A stretch of 64,000 nucleotides of DNA from Bosea sp. 685 (GTDB lineage Bacteria > Pseudomonadota > Alphaproteobacteria > Rhizobiales > Beijerinckiaceae). The notes below the pieces were generated by a model. It had not been told where the DNA came from and searched no databases. It saw only the letters and a list, made by a program, of their open reading frames with translations. The stretch spans positions 3,286,001 to 3,350,000 of the forward strand of contig NZ_CP134779.1 in NCBI RefSeq assembly GCF_031884435.1. Reading direction: 5' to 3'. The translations under genes were made by a program, and so were the position numbers. This document shows positions 33,950-42,694 of this stretch, piece by piece; the stretch's first letter is position 1; every line of letters starts with the position of its first letter.

Positions 33950-34998
33950 CGATAACCACCCGATTCCGCGCGGTTCTCGCGGCGCTCGCGCTCGCGGCCA
34001 CGCCCGCCGCCGCGCTCGCCCAGTCGAAGCAGCTCCTGCTCTACAGCTGGGCCAATTACGTGCCGCCCGATCTGATCAAGCGCTTCGAGGCGGAGACCGG
34101 TATCAAGGTCAGCCTCGACGTCTATGACAGCAACGACACGATGCTCGCCAAGCTGCAGGCCGGCGGTGGCGGTTACGACATCGTCGTTCCCAGCAATTCC
34201 ATCCTGGCGACGATGATCAAATCCGGTCTCCTGCTGAAGGTCGATGCGGCAAAAATGTCGAATTTCGGCAATGTCGCCGCACCTCACGATCGGCCCGCCA
34301 CCGACCCAGGCCGCGAGTATTCGGTGCCGTATCTCTGGGGCTCGACCGGATTCACTTATGATTCCGCCAAGGTGCCGGGCGGCAAGCTGACCGAGAGCTG
34401 GAAGGAATTCTTCGAGCCGCGGCCCGAGCTCTCTGGTCAGATCGCCGTGCTCAACGATCAGGGCGAGGTCTACAGCGCGGCCGCACTCTATCTCGGGCTC
34501 GACACCTGCAGCGAAGACCCCGCGGACGGGCAGAAGATCCTGACGCTGCTTGAAAAGCAGAAGCCGCATGTCAAGATCTATTCCTCGACCGGCACGATCG
34601 ACCGCGTCGCGGCCGGCGAAGTCATCATGCACCAGCAGTGGAACGGAGCGTCGCACCGTTCGCGTGCCAAGCTCCCGACCGCCGTCTTCGTCTACCCGAC
34701 GGAGGGGATGAATCTCTGGGGCGACAATTTTGCCGTTCCCAAGGGAGCGTCCAACCCCGAGAGCGCCAAGATCTTCCTGAACTGGATGATGGTCCCGAAG
34801 AACGCCGCCGAGGCCTCGAATTTCAGCGGCTACAACAATGCCATCAAGGGCGCGGAGGAGCTGCTCAGAGCAGACCTCCGCGACAATCCGGCGATCAACC
34901 CGCCGGAAGCCTTGAAGACGCGGTTCAGGCCGGTCAAGGATTGCTCGCTCAAGGCACGCGAGATCCGCGATGGAGTCTGGACGCGGCTGCGCCGCTAA
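33946..34998 (+). CDS. Polyamine-type periplasmic binding protein (PotD/PotF-like)
   Basis: A 350-residue exported protein with a Sec signal (FRAVLAALALAATPAAALAQ). The mature start KQLLLYSWANYVPPDLIKRFEAETG and VYDSNDTMLAKLQAGGGGYDIVVPSN match PotD/PotF, as does YSVPYLWGSTGFTYDS. ATG 33946 overlaps the previous stop codon. It is last in the cassette, an order seen in some potABCD operons. The ligand is probably putrescine, spermidine or a related amine; compounds such as opines or aromatic amines are alternatives. Confidence 0.93.
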   Translation: MTITTRFRAVLAALALAATPAAALAQSKQLLLYSWANYVPPDLIKRFEAETGIKVSLDVYDSNDTMLAKLQAGGGGYDIVVPSNSILATMIKSGLLLKVDAAKMSNFGNVAAPHDRPATDPGREYSVPYLWGSTGFTYDSAKVPGGKLTESWKEFFEPRPELSGQIAVLNDQGEVYSAAALYLGLDTCSEDPADGQKILTLLEKQKPHVKIYSSTGTIDRVAAGEVIMHQQWNGASHRSRAKLPTAVFVYPTEGMNLWGDNFAVPKGASNPESAKIFLNWMMVPKNAAEASNFSGYNNAIKGAEELLRADLRDNPAINPPEALKTRFRPVKDCSLKAREIRDGVWTRLRR

Positions 34999-35581
34999 CT
35001 TCGGAAGGCAGACGTCCTTCGGGGCCTGCCTTCTGCTTTCACAAGCGCTTTTCCGCTACGGGTCTCAGGGCTACAGACCCGTTCACCGCCTCAGGCTGCC
35101 ATAGGTCCTCCTGAAGGTCCCCGGCCGTGCCCGACAACCTGCCGGCTCACGTGGCGTGCCTGATCGGGCCTTCGCGAGTCTGGTCCAAACAGAGTTGATG
35201 GGGGGACACAAATGCGGGGGCATCGCGGGGGGACGCCCTCGATTTTCGATCGCTAATTTTCATTGATTTTCAATTAGTTAGACCACTCACAGTTGAGTGG
35301 CGCGCCATTCAGGATAAAACTGCGAACACCTATGTTATTGAAATTGATAAATAATTTTTCTGTGCCAAGGCGCGATTAGTCGGTGGTTCATCGTAACCTT
35401 ATCTTTGAACGCGTTCGCGAATCTGGTCGATGGCGGACAGGTTGATCAGGGCTTCGACCTAAAGCAGAACCTTGGCTGGCGCGGTCTGGTCGAATTCGGC
35501 CGGAAGCGGGCATCGCGTCACCGCAGAACACCCAAAGTGCTTGCACTGTTCGCTCGGCATCAGCCTTTTGCCGATCGAGGC
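34999..35581. other. 583-base convergent intergenic region with hairpins and the right direct repeat
   Basis: No gene is apparent between the PotD-like stop and the TPR-regulator stop. It contains a likely transcript-end hairpin: GAAGGCAG at 35004-35011 with CTGCCTTC at 35026-35033. It also holds an AT-rich segment, a second hairpin (CCACTC at 35283-35288 with GAGTGG at 35295-35300), and the direct repeat at 35298-35330. The region looks like the junction of an inserted block. Confidence 0.45.
35298..35330 (+). repeat. Direct repeat flanking the polyamine cassette, right copy
   Basis: TGGCGCGCCATTCAGGATAA then AACTGCGAACACC. It is nearly identical to 28654-28685 and in the same orientation. 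A small hairpin abuts its left end. Confidence 0.7.
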
Positions 35582-37267
35582 TCAGTACTCCGGCAAACCT
35601 GCCGCGAGAAGTGCTTTCGCAAGCAGCGCGGCCGCGGCCAACAAGACTGGGCTTGCGTTTTTGATGGGCAGGAGGACATTTCCCAGGTTCGAGCCCGGCC
35701 GCAACGCCATGCCTTGATCCATGGCTGCTCTCGCTTCAGCCGGCCGTCCCAGGCCTATATAGGCGGCAGACAGCAGCATGTGGCTGCGTCCCGTCGCCGG
35801 GGTGATGGCGATGGACTTTTTCAGCCATGGCAAGGCGTCTTCGCTGCGACCCATCAACAGATAGGTCCTCCCCACATTGAGCTTCCATGTCCAGCGCGAG
35901 ACTTGCGGCGTGTCGTAACTGTCGGCCCGCTTGAACGAGGACAGCGCCTCCTCGAAGCGGCCCGCCTGGAGCTGGGCGATACCGATATGCGTCAGCGCGG
36001 GTGCGTGCCAAGGATTCAAGGCCAACGCCCTGGCGCAGACAACAAGGCTCTCGGTGAATTCATTGGTGGCGCTGAGGAGCCGGCAAGAGGCGTCGAGGAC
36101 GGGGATGCTGGTCGGTTTGATCCGCAAGGCGCGTTTCAGGATCGATCCCGCGTGGGCCTCGGCGGCGGCGCTCTCTGTCGGGTCGTACCAGATCATCTGA
36201 ACGCCGCGCATCTGAAGGGCTGCCAGAGCGATGGCGAGATCGACATTGTCGGGATCCTCGGCCAGCGCCTTTTCCAGCATCGCCTGCGACGTCGCAAAGC
36301 GCTCTCGCGACGTGTGGATGATGGACGCGGTGGCCTGCTCGATCACGACCTTGGCGCCGCCGGCCGATGGACGACCCTCGGGCGTGGCTGGTCGCGGATC
36401 GGCATTGACGAGCGCATTGATGCGCATCGCCAGCGGATAACCGACGCCCGCCACGAGCCGGGACTGCTGCAACGCCAGATCGGCCTCGTCGATGACCACC
36501 GAGACCGGCGCGGTCCAGACGATCTCCCCGGTCGCCGTCCGGGTCATGCGCGCCTGCGCCTCCCAGGACCGTTCGGTTTTGCGGAGCTCGCCGGTCACGA
36601 TGAAGTCCGCCTGCTGCGATGTCTGCGGCGCCACGACGCTGATGGTGTCGATCTGCGCCAACCCGTCCGCGAGGCGGGTCGTCATGATCGCCGCCATCGC
36701 CTTGTCCTCGTCGCCGGCTGCGACCGGCATCACCGCGATCGATGGCGGCCGCCCCGCCATGAGGAACCCCGGAGCGAGCATCATCATGATGATGGCGAGG
36801 GCGAGGATGCAGCCGAGCCCGGCGGTCGCGACGGCAGCGCGGCGGCGGCGCACGAAGCGGCGCCATGACGAGGCGGGCACGAGCGCAGGGCCGGTTTGCG
36901 TCGCGCTGCGCAGCGCAGGGTGCGCAGCCTGCGCTACGCGCGTGGCAGGCTCGGCCGAGACCTCGGCCTCGAACAGATACCCGCTGCCGGAGACGACCCG
37001 GATCACCTCGCGTCGATCGTCGCCGAGCGCGCTCCTGATCTCCCGGATGCATTGAAACAGGTTGTCTTCGCCGACATGGACGTTGGGCCAGACGGCGTCC
37101 ATCAGCTCCCGCTTGCTGAGCACGCGCCCGGGATTGGTCGCGAAGAGGACCAGCATGGCCAGGGTTTTGGGGCGCAGCTTAACGGCTTCGCCGGCGGGTC
37201 CACGCAACGTGGCGCGCCGTCGGTCCAGTTCAAACCCGGCAAACCGCAGCAGCATGCCTTCGATCAC
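35582..37267 (-). CDS. Membrane-anchored ToxR/CadC-like winged-helix regulator with TPR domain
   Basis: A 561-residue protein. Residues ~8-105 form an OmpR/PhoB-type winged helix (LRFAGFELDRRRATLRG, LRPKTLAMLVLF, SKRELMDAVWPNVHVGEDNLFQCI, VVSGSGYLFEA). A basic linker (RRFVRRRRAAVA) and one membrane span (TAGLGCILALAIIMMMLAPGF) follow, then a large periplasmic part with a TolB-like start (SIAVMPVAAGDEDKAM) and repeated helical TPR-like units (ALALNPWHAPALTHIGIAQL, ALPWLKKSIAITPATGRSHM). It probably senses an envelope signal and binds DNA directly. The target is unknown; the divergent gene at 37491 is a candidate. Confidence 0.85.
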   Translation of the reverse strand: MIEGMLLRFAGFELDRRRATLRGPAGEAVKLRPKTLAMLVLFATNPGRVLSKRELMDAVWPNVHVGEDNLFQCIREIRSALGDDRREVIRVVSGSGYLFEAEVSAEPATRVAQAAHPALRSATQTGPALVPASSWRRFVRRRRAAVATAGLGCILALAIIMMMLAPGFLMAGRPPSIAVMPVAAGDEDKAMAAIMTTRLADGLAQIDTISVVAPQTSQQADFIVTGELRKTERSWEAQARMTRTATGEIVWTAPVSVVIDEADLALQQSRLVAGVGYPLAMRINALVNADPRPATPEGRPSAGGAKVVIEQATASIIHTSRERFATSQAMLEKALAEDPDNVDLAIALAALQMRGVQMIWYDPTESAAAEAHAGSILKRALRIKPTSIPVLDASCRLLSATNEFTESLVVCARALALNPWHAPALTHIGIAQLQAGRFEEALSSFKRADSYDTPQVSRWTWKLNVGRTYLLMGRSEDALPWLKKSIAITPATGRSHMLLSAAYIGLGRPAEARAAMDQGMALRPGSNLGNVLLPIKNASPVLLAAAALLAKALLAAGLPEY

Positions 37268-37490
37268 CCCGATTGTTTCATAGAGCGGCCCCTCGCCCAG
37301 AGGTCCGCTGAAATGGGAATACCAGAAAACTTTCAGAAAATGTGCAGCCGCCTTTCAGGACGAGGCGATTGGCGAAACCGTATCTTCGTGTGCGTGACGG
37401 CGTCCGAATCCAGATGACGCGAGACCGGCAGGAATCCGCAGGCCGTGGCCTTGATGCCGGCCTGAACCGGGGAAGCGAAACGATCGACCC

Positions 37491-38423
37491 ATGGCGATGG
37501 AAGCCGACCAGGTTTTGGCGCATCCTGCCCTTGGCACCTGCGTCCGCAGGCAGGCAGCGGCGCTGATGCAGCTCCATCAGGCCAGCCCCCGCCTGGCGTC
37601 GCCCTTCGCGACGCAGCAGCGCTGGCTGATGTCGCAGGCCGCGCTGGCGCAATATTTCCGCAACGAAGCCGCGGCGGCCGGCAGCGGCCTGTTGGCACAA
37701 CGGGTCGTCGACATCGCCCTGCGTCGCGGCCTCGCCAGCCGCAACACCGCGGCGGCCTTCATCAGCGAGATGCTCAAATACGACATTGTCCGCCACATCG
37801 CAGGCAGCGCGGGCAAACGGGCGCGGCCGTTCGAGCCGTCGCCTCGGACGCTTGTCATGCTGCTGCACTGGCTCGCTCTCCATCTGGCGACCCTGGACGC
37901 GCTCGATGGCGGGCAGCGGTCGGCCGCGCTGGCCGCCCAGCCGGCGCTTCTGCCCATGATCCAACCGCTGATCGCCGATGGCCTGCTGGCCTCGCGAGAG
38001 GTTCGCAAGCCGAGCCGGACGTTTTCGCTGTTCACCTGGGTCAATGACGGGGGCGTCGTGATGGACCGCCTGATCGCCGGTTGCAGGCCGCAAGAGGACG
38101 AGACCCAAGACGACGAGACCAGAGTGGGCGACAGCGACGCCGTTCTGGGCCGCGTGACGACCGACGTCACCGCGGTATCGGCTCTCGCGCTCCGCCTGAA
38201 CCTGTCGCGCACCCAGCTCGGACGCAAGCTCGCCGCCGCCGAGGCGATGGGCAGCCTCGGCTGGAGCGGACGGCGGGGCCGCTCGCCGCTTTGGGTCTCC
38301 GATGGCTTTCGGCACGAATATCACAGGGCGCAGTCCGTGAAGCTGGCGATCATCGATGCAGCCTTCGAGGCCTGCTTCGAGGGCGAGCACGACCTCGTTA
38401 TCAGCGATGCGGTATCGGCGTGA
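37491..38423 (+). CDS. Hypothetical protein, 310 residues, possible winged-helix regulator
   Basis: I do not recognise a named family. It is mostly helical, with no signal peptide. The segment VTAVSALALRLNLSRTQLGRKLAAAEAMGSLGW, then SGRRGRSPLWVSDGFRHEY, has the helix-turn-helix plus wing pattern. An earlier segment (DIALRRGLASRNTAAAFISEMLKYDIV, SPRTLVMLLHWLALHLATLDALDG) may be a second such domain. An acidic linker (EDETQDDETRVGDSD) separates the halves. It is divergent from the membrane regulator at 37267. A DNA-binding role is inference from pattern only. Confidence 0.6.
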   Translation: MAMEADQVLAHPALGTCVRRQAAALMQLHQASPRLASPFATQQRWLMSQAALAQYFRNEAAAAGSGLLAQRVVDIALRRGLASRNTAAAFISEMLKYDIVRHIAGSAGKRARPFEPSPRTLVMLLHWLALHLATLDALDGGQRSAALAAQPALLPMIQPLIADGLLASREVRKPSRTFSLFTWVNDGGVVMDRLIAGCRPQEDETQDDETRVGDSDAVLGRVTTDVTAVSALALRLNLSRTQLGRKLAAAEAMGSLGWSGRRGRSPLWVSDGFRHEYHRAQSVKLAIIDAAFEACFEGEHDLVISDAVSA

Positions 38424-38574
38424 ATCCCGCAATCGGCGGCGATGTGACCATTTTTGGGGGTCGGCCGGTTTCGGCCGCCCGAATGCTATGCCGCTCGAAA
38501 CCGGCTCGCTATCACGGCCCTGTCGGCGCCGGTCGTGCGCCGTCGACTCGTCGCAATGCGACGCTGGAGCGTCC

Positions 38575-39198
38575 ATGATCCGCCGCTTCCCCGCCCCGGG
38601 ACCTTTCGTTCGTCGTATCGGCCTCGTCCTGGTGACGGGCGTCACGCTTTCTGCTTCCTCGGTCCTGGCCCAGCAGGCCGGCAGCAGGCCTCCGGCGGCA
38701 GCATCTGCACCGTCGGCAGTTCCCGCTGCCGTCTCGTCCGAGCCGGGCGCGACGACGGCGAGCTTCGGCGACTGGACGCTGCGGTGCCAGCGCCTGGACG
38801 TCGACGGCAAGGCGGCGCGCGTCTGCGAGGTCGGCCAGACCATCCAGCTCCAGGGCCAGGCCGCGCCGATCGCGCAGGTCGCGATCGGCCAGCTCAAGCC
38901 CGCCGACCCGCTGCGGCTGACGGCGGTGCTGCCGGTCGGCGTCTCCTTTCCCGGCAGCGTGCAGATCGCCTCCGACGAAAAGGACGTCAAAACCCTCGAC
39001 CTGCCGTGGCGGCGCTGCCTGCCGAGCGGCTGCTTTGCGGACGCCGCCCCCGACGACGACACGCTCAGGCGCTGGCGCGGCGCGAGCCAGGCCGGCCGCA
39101 TCGTCTTCAAGGATGCGGCGGCGCGCGAGCTGGCGATCCCGTTGTCGTTTCGGGGCCTCGGCCAGGCGCTCGATGCGCTCGCGAAGGAGCGGGTCTGA
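38575..39198 (+). CDS. Invasion-associated locus B (IalB) family exported protein
   Basis: A 207-residue secreted protein. The signal peptide spans ~1-33 (IGLVLVTGVTLSASSVLAQQ), followed by a low-complexity Ala/Pro/Ser stretch. The IalB domain has FGDWTLRCQR near its start, a conserved Cys in RVCEVGQTI, LDLPWRRCLPSGCFADA with two Cys, and the end IPLSFRGLGQALDAL. Family members are periplasmic and widespread in Hyphomicrobiales. The name comes from Bartonella, but in free-living relatives the role is unclear. The start is ATG 38575. Confidence 0.88.
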   Translation: MIRRFPAPGPFVRRIGLVLVTGVTLSASSVLAQQAGSRPPAAASAPSAVPAAVSSEPGATTASFGDWTLRCQRLDVDGKAARVCEVGQTIQLQGQAAPIAQVAIGQLKPADPLRLTAVLPVGVSFPGSVQIASDEKDVKTLDLPWRRCLPSGCFADAAPDDDTLRRWRGASQAGRIVFKDAAARELAIPLSFRGLGQALDALAKERV

Positions 39199-39280
39199 CG
39201 CATGAGCACGTCGCAGCGGCCAGGGTCCCTGACGACGCCAAGATCCTGTCGCGCCGGCGGCGCCGGCGCGGCGTTCACCG

Positions 39281-39336
39281 GCTCGCTGGCTCGCTGGCTC
39301 GCTGGCTCGCTGGCTCGCTGGCTCGCTGGCTCGCTG
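39281..39336 (+). repeat. Seven tandem copies of the 8-bp unit GCTCGCTG
   Basis: Perfect octanucleotide tandem repeat (7 complete units) in the 260-base gap between the IalB-like gene and the autotransporter, 122 bases before the autotransporter ATG. Eight is not a multiple of three and the array is perfect, as in slipped-strand contingency loci. In all frames it encodes a GSLARWLA-type repeat. A 63-codon open frame starts at ATG 39202, right after the IalB stop, and crosses the array. Confidence 0.85.
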
Positions 39337-39458
39337 GCGAGTCAAAATTCTTGGTTCCGGTCCGGACGCAAGAGCCAATCAAAAAGACGTTGAGTAACGG
39401 GCGTGGCGGCCGCGCGTGGCGCGCGGGCCAAATCGCTGAGAAGTCAGGGGCGAACACG

Positions 39459-42400
39459 ATGACGGGCAATTGCAGCAATCCAACCAGCAGATGTCGGGCC
39501 CTCGTGGCCGACGCCTCAGCGGTGGCGCTGCTCGCGGGCTTCGCGCTCGCGGCGCTTGCCGGGACGGCAGCGGCGCAGGACGCGACATGGCTGCTTAATC
39601 CCGCCACGGGCGATTTCAACACCGGCGGCAACTGGACTCCAGCGACCGTGCCGACCGGCACCGCATCCTTTGGAGTGTCCAACACTATCAACCTGACATT
39701 CTCGGCCCCGACCACCACGATCGGCAGATGGACTTTCGATGCGGGAGCATCGAACTACACGTTTACCAACAATGCGCAAACGCTTGACTTCGTCGGCGCT
39801 GGCATCGTCGTCAATGGCGGTGGGCTCAGCATCACGAACAACGGGCCGCTGCAATTCCTCAACAGCAGCAGCGCCGGCGGCGCCGGGATCACGAACAACA
39901 ACCTGATCGAGTTCTTCAACAACAGCAGCGCCGGCAGCGCTGCGATCACGAACGGCAATACCATTCGGTTCCGCGACAGCAGCAGTGCCGGCGGGGCAAC
40001 CATCACGAACAACAGCACGCTGGAATTCCGCAACACCAGCAGCGCCGGCGGCGCCGGGATTACGAACAGTTCGAATCTTCAGTTCTTCAACACCGCCAGC
40101 GCTGGCAACGCCACGATCGTAAACAACGACTTCGTGGGTTTCAACGACGCCAGCAGCGCCGGCAGCGCCGCGATCACGAACAATTCCGGCCTGTGGTTCC
40201 GCGACACCAGCAGCGCCGGTAGCGCCGCGATCACGAACGTCGCTAGTGTGGAATTTTTTGCGAACAGCACCGCCGGCAGCGCCACGATCGTAAACAACAA
40301 CGGCGTGGGTTTCAACGACACCAGCAGCGCCGGCAGCGCCGCGATCACGAACTTCGCCAGCCTCTTGTTCCGCGACACCAGCAGCGCCGGCAGCGCCGCG
40401 ATCACGAACAACGGTTTTGCGCAGTTTGTTGGCGGCAGCACCGCTCTTACCGCCACGATCGCAAACTTCAACACCGTGCTGTTCCTCGACAACGCCAGCG
40501 CCGGCAGCGCCACGATCACGAACACTGGTGCCGGTTCCCTGGAATTCTACACTACTAGCAGCGCTGGCAGCGCGAACATCGCCAATAGCGGGTTCCTGCG
40601 CTTTTCCGGCGCGAGTAGCGCCGGCACGGCGACGATCGTCAACAACAGCGTCCTGCGCTTCGAGAACGGCTCGACCGCCGGAAGCGCCACCATCACGACG
40701 AATGCGAACGGCTCGACGGCGTTCCTCGACGCCACCACCGGCGGCACGGCGCGGTTCATCCTGGAAGGCAACGGCGAACTCGACATTTCCGGCAGAGCCG
40801 GCGGCGTCAGCATCGGTTCGCTGGAGGGTACGGGCGGGCTCGTGCGCGTCGGCGGCGAGACGCTCACGGTCGGCACACGCAACACCAACGGCAGCTTCGG
40901 CGGCGTCATCCGCGACGACGGGCTTGCCGGCGGCTTGACCAAGGTCGGCACGGGCACGCTGACGCTGACGGGGACGAGCACCTATACCGGCCCGACGCAG
41001 GTCGACGGGGGCCGGCTCATCGTCGACGGCTCGCTCGCCTCGCCGGTGACGATCGGCGCGAACGGCACCTTCGGCGGCTCGGGCACGATCCCGCAACTCA
41101 CCATCAACGGCACCGTCTCGCCGGGCAATTCGCCGGGCACGCTGACCGTCAACGGCAACGTCGTCTTCGGGCCGGGCGGCGTCTACGTCGCCGAGATCGA
41201 GGGTGCGCAGGCCGACCGCATCAACGCCACCGGCACGGCGCAACTGGCCGGCACGCTGCGCCTCGTGCCGCTGGGCGGGACGTATCTGTTCAACACGCCT
41301 TACACACTGCTTCGCGCGCAGGGCGGACGCACTGGCACGTTCGGCATTGTGCAGACGCAAGGCTCGTTTGGCGCCGGCATCACGTCGCAGGTCGCCTATA
41401 CCGGCGCCGACGTGAACCTGACGCTCGCGCCGGCTCCGCTCGCGCCGATCGTCGCGCTCGGCCCGCTCGGCATCGGCAGCCCGCGCAACCCGGCCGCCGT
41501 GGCTGCCGGCTTCGACGCCGCGCTCGCGGCGGGCGCGAACCTCGACGCCTTCTTTCCGCTCTACAATCAGTCGGCGGCGAACCTGCCCGGGGCGCTCAAC
41601 ACCTTCTCGGGCGAAGTGCATACGTCGGCCGCCGCCATGGGCTTCGACGTGTCGGGGCGCTTCCTTTCGACCATGCTCGACCCGTTCGCGCTCGGTCGGC
41701 GCGGGCAAGCGGGGAGCTCGATGGGCGCGTCCTCCTTCTATGCCGCCGAGCAATACGCGAAGGCGCCCGGTCCGCTTGACCGTATCGGCCGCACCTCGCT
41801 CGACGTCGCCGCACCCGATCCGCGCAATTCTGTCTGGGGCAGCGTCTTCGGCGCGACCGGCCATGTCGATGGCAGCGCGGGCGCCGGCTCGGCTAGGCGC
41901 GACAGCGACCATGCCGGCGTCGCCGTCGGCGCCGACTGGCGCTTCGATCCCAATGCCGCCATCGGCTTCGCGGTCTCGGGCGCCAAGGCCAATGCCTCGC
42001 TCGCCGGTGGCCGGGGCTCGGCCGAGGCCGACGCCTTCCAGGCCGGCCTCTACGGCATGGCGCGCGCCGGCGCATTCTCCTTCGGGGCCTCGGCCGCCTA
42101 TAGCTGGCTCGACGTCGAGGCGCGCCGCACCGTGCCGGTGCTGGGCTTCCAGCCGCTTTCGGCCAAGTATGGCGCCCACGGCTTCGGCGTGCGCGCCGAG
42201 GCCGCCTGGGAGGCGCTGCGGTTTGGCGGCATGACGCTCTCGCCGACCGCCGCGATCCAGGCGCAGTCGATCCGCACCGACGCCTTCCGCGAGACCGCCG
42301 CCCCCGGCGCGGCCGCGGGCGTCGCCGCGCTCGCCGTGAACGGACGCACGTCGAATGCTTTGCGCACCGAGTTGGGCCTGCGGCTCAACGCCGACTTCCG

Positions 42401-42671
42401 CGCCGGCGCGACCTACCTGACCGCGTTCGGCAGCGTCGCCTGGGCGCATTATCTCGAGCGAGACATGACGATGTCGGCCTCGATCGCGGCGCTGCCGGCT
42501 GCGAGTTTCGTCGTGGAGGGCGCGCGCCGCGACCGCGACGCGGCGCTCGTCGGCCTCGGCCTCGACATTCGCCTGACGCCCGCCGTCAGCATCACGGCGC
42601 GGGCCGACGGTGCCTTCTCCGCCAACTCCGGCGAGATCGGCGGCTCGGCGGCCTTGCGCGTCCGGTTCTGA
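39459..42671 (+). CDS. Type V autotransporter with repetitive passenger
   Basis: A 1070-residue outer-membrane protein starting at ATG 39459, with AGGGG 8 bases upstream. The signal peptide runs ~1-43 (ALLAGFALAALAGTAAAQ). Residues ~125-411 are fifteen near-perfect 19-residue repeats (consensus ITNN-x5-F-x2-TSSAGSA), a right-handed beta-helix passenger. Next come a passenger-associated repeat (GTGTLTLTGTSTYTGPTQVD) and a GTVSPGNSPGTL segment. The C-terminal ~280 residues are the beta-barrel (VWGSVFGATGHVDG to the terminal ALRVRF, ending in Phe). The passenger is probably displayed on the surface as an adhesin-like fibre. It is complete and follows a perfect tandem repeat. Confidence 0.93.
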   Translation: MTGNCSNPTSRCRALVADASAVALLAGFALAALAGTAAAQDATWLLNPATGDFNTGGNWTPATVPTGTASFGVSNTINLTFSAPTTTIGRWTFDAGASNYTFTNNAQTLDFVGAGIVVNGGGLSITNNGPLQFLNSSSAGGAGITNNNLIEFFNNSSAGSAAITNGNTIRFRDSSSAGGATITNNSTLEFRNTSSAGGAGITNSSNLQFFNTASAGNATIVNNDFVGFNDASSAGSAAITNNSGLWFRDTSSAGSAAITNVASVEFFANSTAGSATIVNNNGVGFNDTSSAGSAAITNFASLLFRDTSSAGSAAITNNGFAQFVGGSTALTATIANFNTVLFLDNASAGSATITNTGAGSLEFYTTSSAGSANIANSGFLRFSGASSAGTATIVNNSVLRFENGSTAGSATITTNANGSTAFLDATTGGTARFILEGNGELDISGRAGGVSIGSLEGTGGLVRVGGETLTVGTRNTNGSFGGVIRDDGLAGGLTKVGTGTLTLTGTSTYTGPTQVDGGRLIVDGSLASPVTIGANGTFGGSGTIPQLTINGTVSPGNSPGTLTVNGNVVFGPGGVYVAEIEGAQADRINATGTAQLAGTLRLVPLGGTYLFNTPYTLLRAQGGRTGTFGIVQTQGSFGAGITSQVAYTGADVNLTLAPAPLAPIVALGPLGIGSPRNPAAVAAGFDAALAAGANLDAFFPLYNQSAANLPGALNTFSGEVHTSAAAMGFDVSGRFLSTMLDPFALGRRGQAGSSMGASSFYAAEQYAKAPGPLDRIGRTSLDVAAPDPRNSVWGSVFGATGHVDGSAGAGSARRDSDHAGVAVGADWRFDPNAAIGFAVSGAKANASLAGGRGSAEADAFQAGLYGMARAGAFSFGASAAYSWLDVEARRTVPVLGFQPLSAKYGAHGFGVRAEAAWEALRFGGMTLSPTAAIQAQSIRTDAFRETAAPGAAAGVAALAVNGRTSNALRTELGLRLNADFRAGATYLTAFGSVAWAHYLERDMTMSASIAALPAASFVVEGARRDRDAALVGLGLDIRLTPAVSITARADGAFSANSGEIGGSAALRVRF
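39831..40691 (+). repeat. Fifteen 57-bp coding repeats in the autotransporter passenger
   Basis: The interval holds 15 units of 57 bp (19 codons), one of them two codons longer. Each starts ATC-ACG-AAC or a variant and contains the AGCAGCGCCGGC block encoding SSAG. Variation is concentrated in the x positions (for example LQFLN, IRFRD, VGFND, LWFRD). Units 6 and 9 and units 7 and 10 are especially alike, which suggests duplication of multi-unit blocks. Confidence 0.9.
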
Positions 42672-42694
42672 CCACCAGGGCAATCGCTTGAATG

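Noticed and set aside
37278..39278. A 666-codon minus-strand open frame opposite the 37491 and IalB-like genes
   Set aside because: Low-complexity antisense product without domains. The plus-strand genes have sensible starts and, for IalB, clear family motifs.
38454..39458. Open reading upstream of the autotransporter start in the same frame
   Set aside because: It crosses the IalB gene in another frame and lacks a credible start or ribosome binding site. The signal peptide begins at 39459. It is kept only as context for the phase-variation idea.
39831..40691. Possible CRISPR array, because of regular repeats
   Set aside because: The period is 57 bp, the units are contiguous without unique spacers, and they are in frame inside a coding gene.
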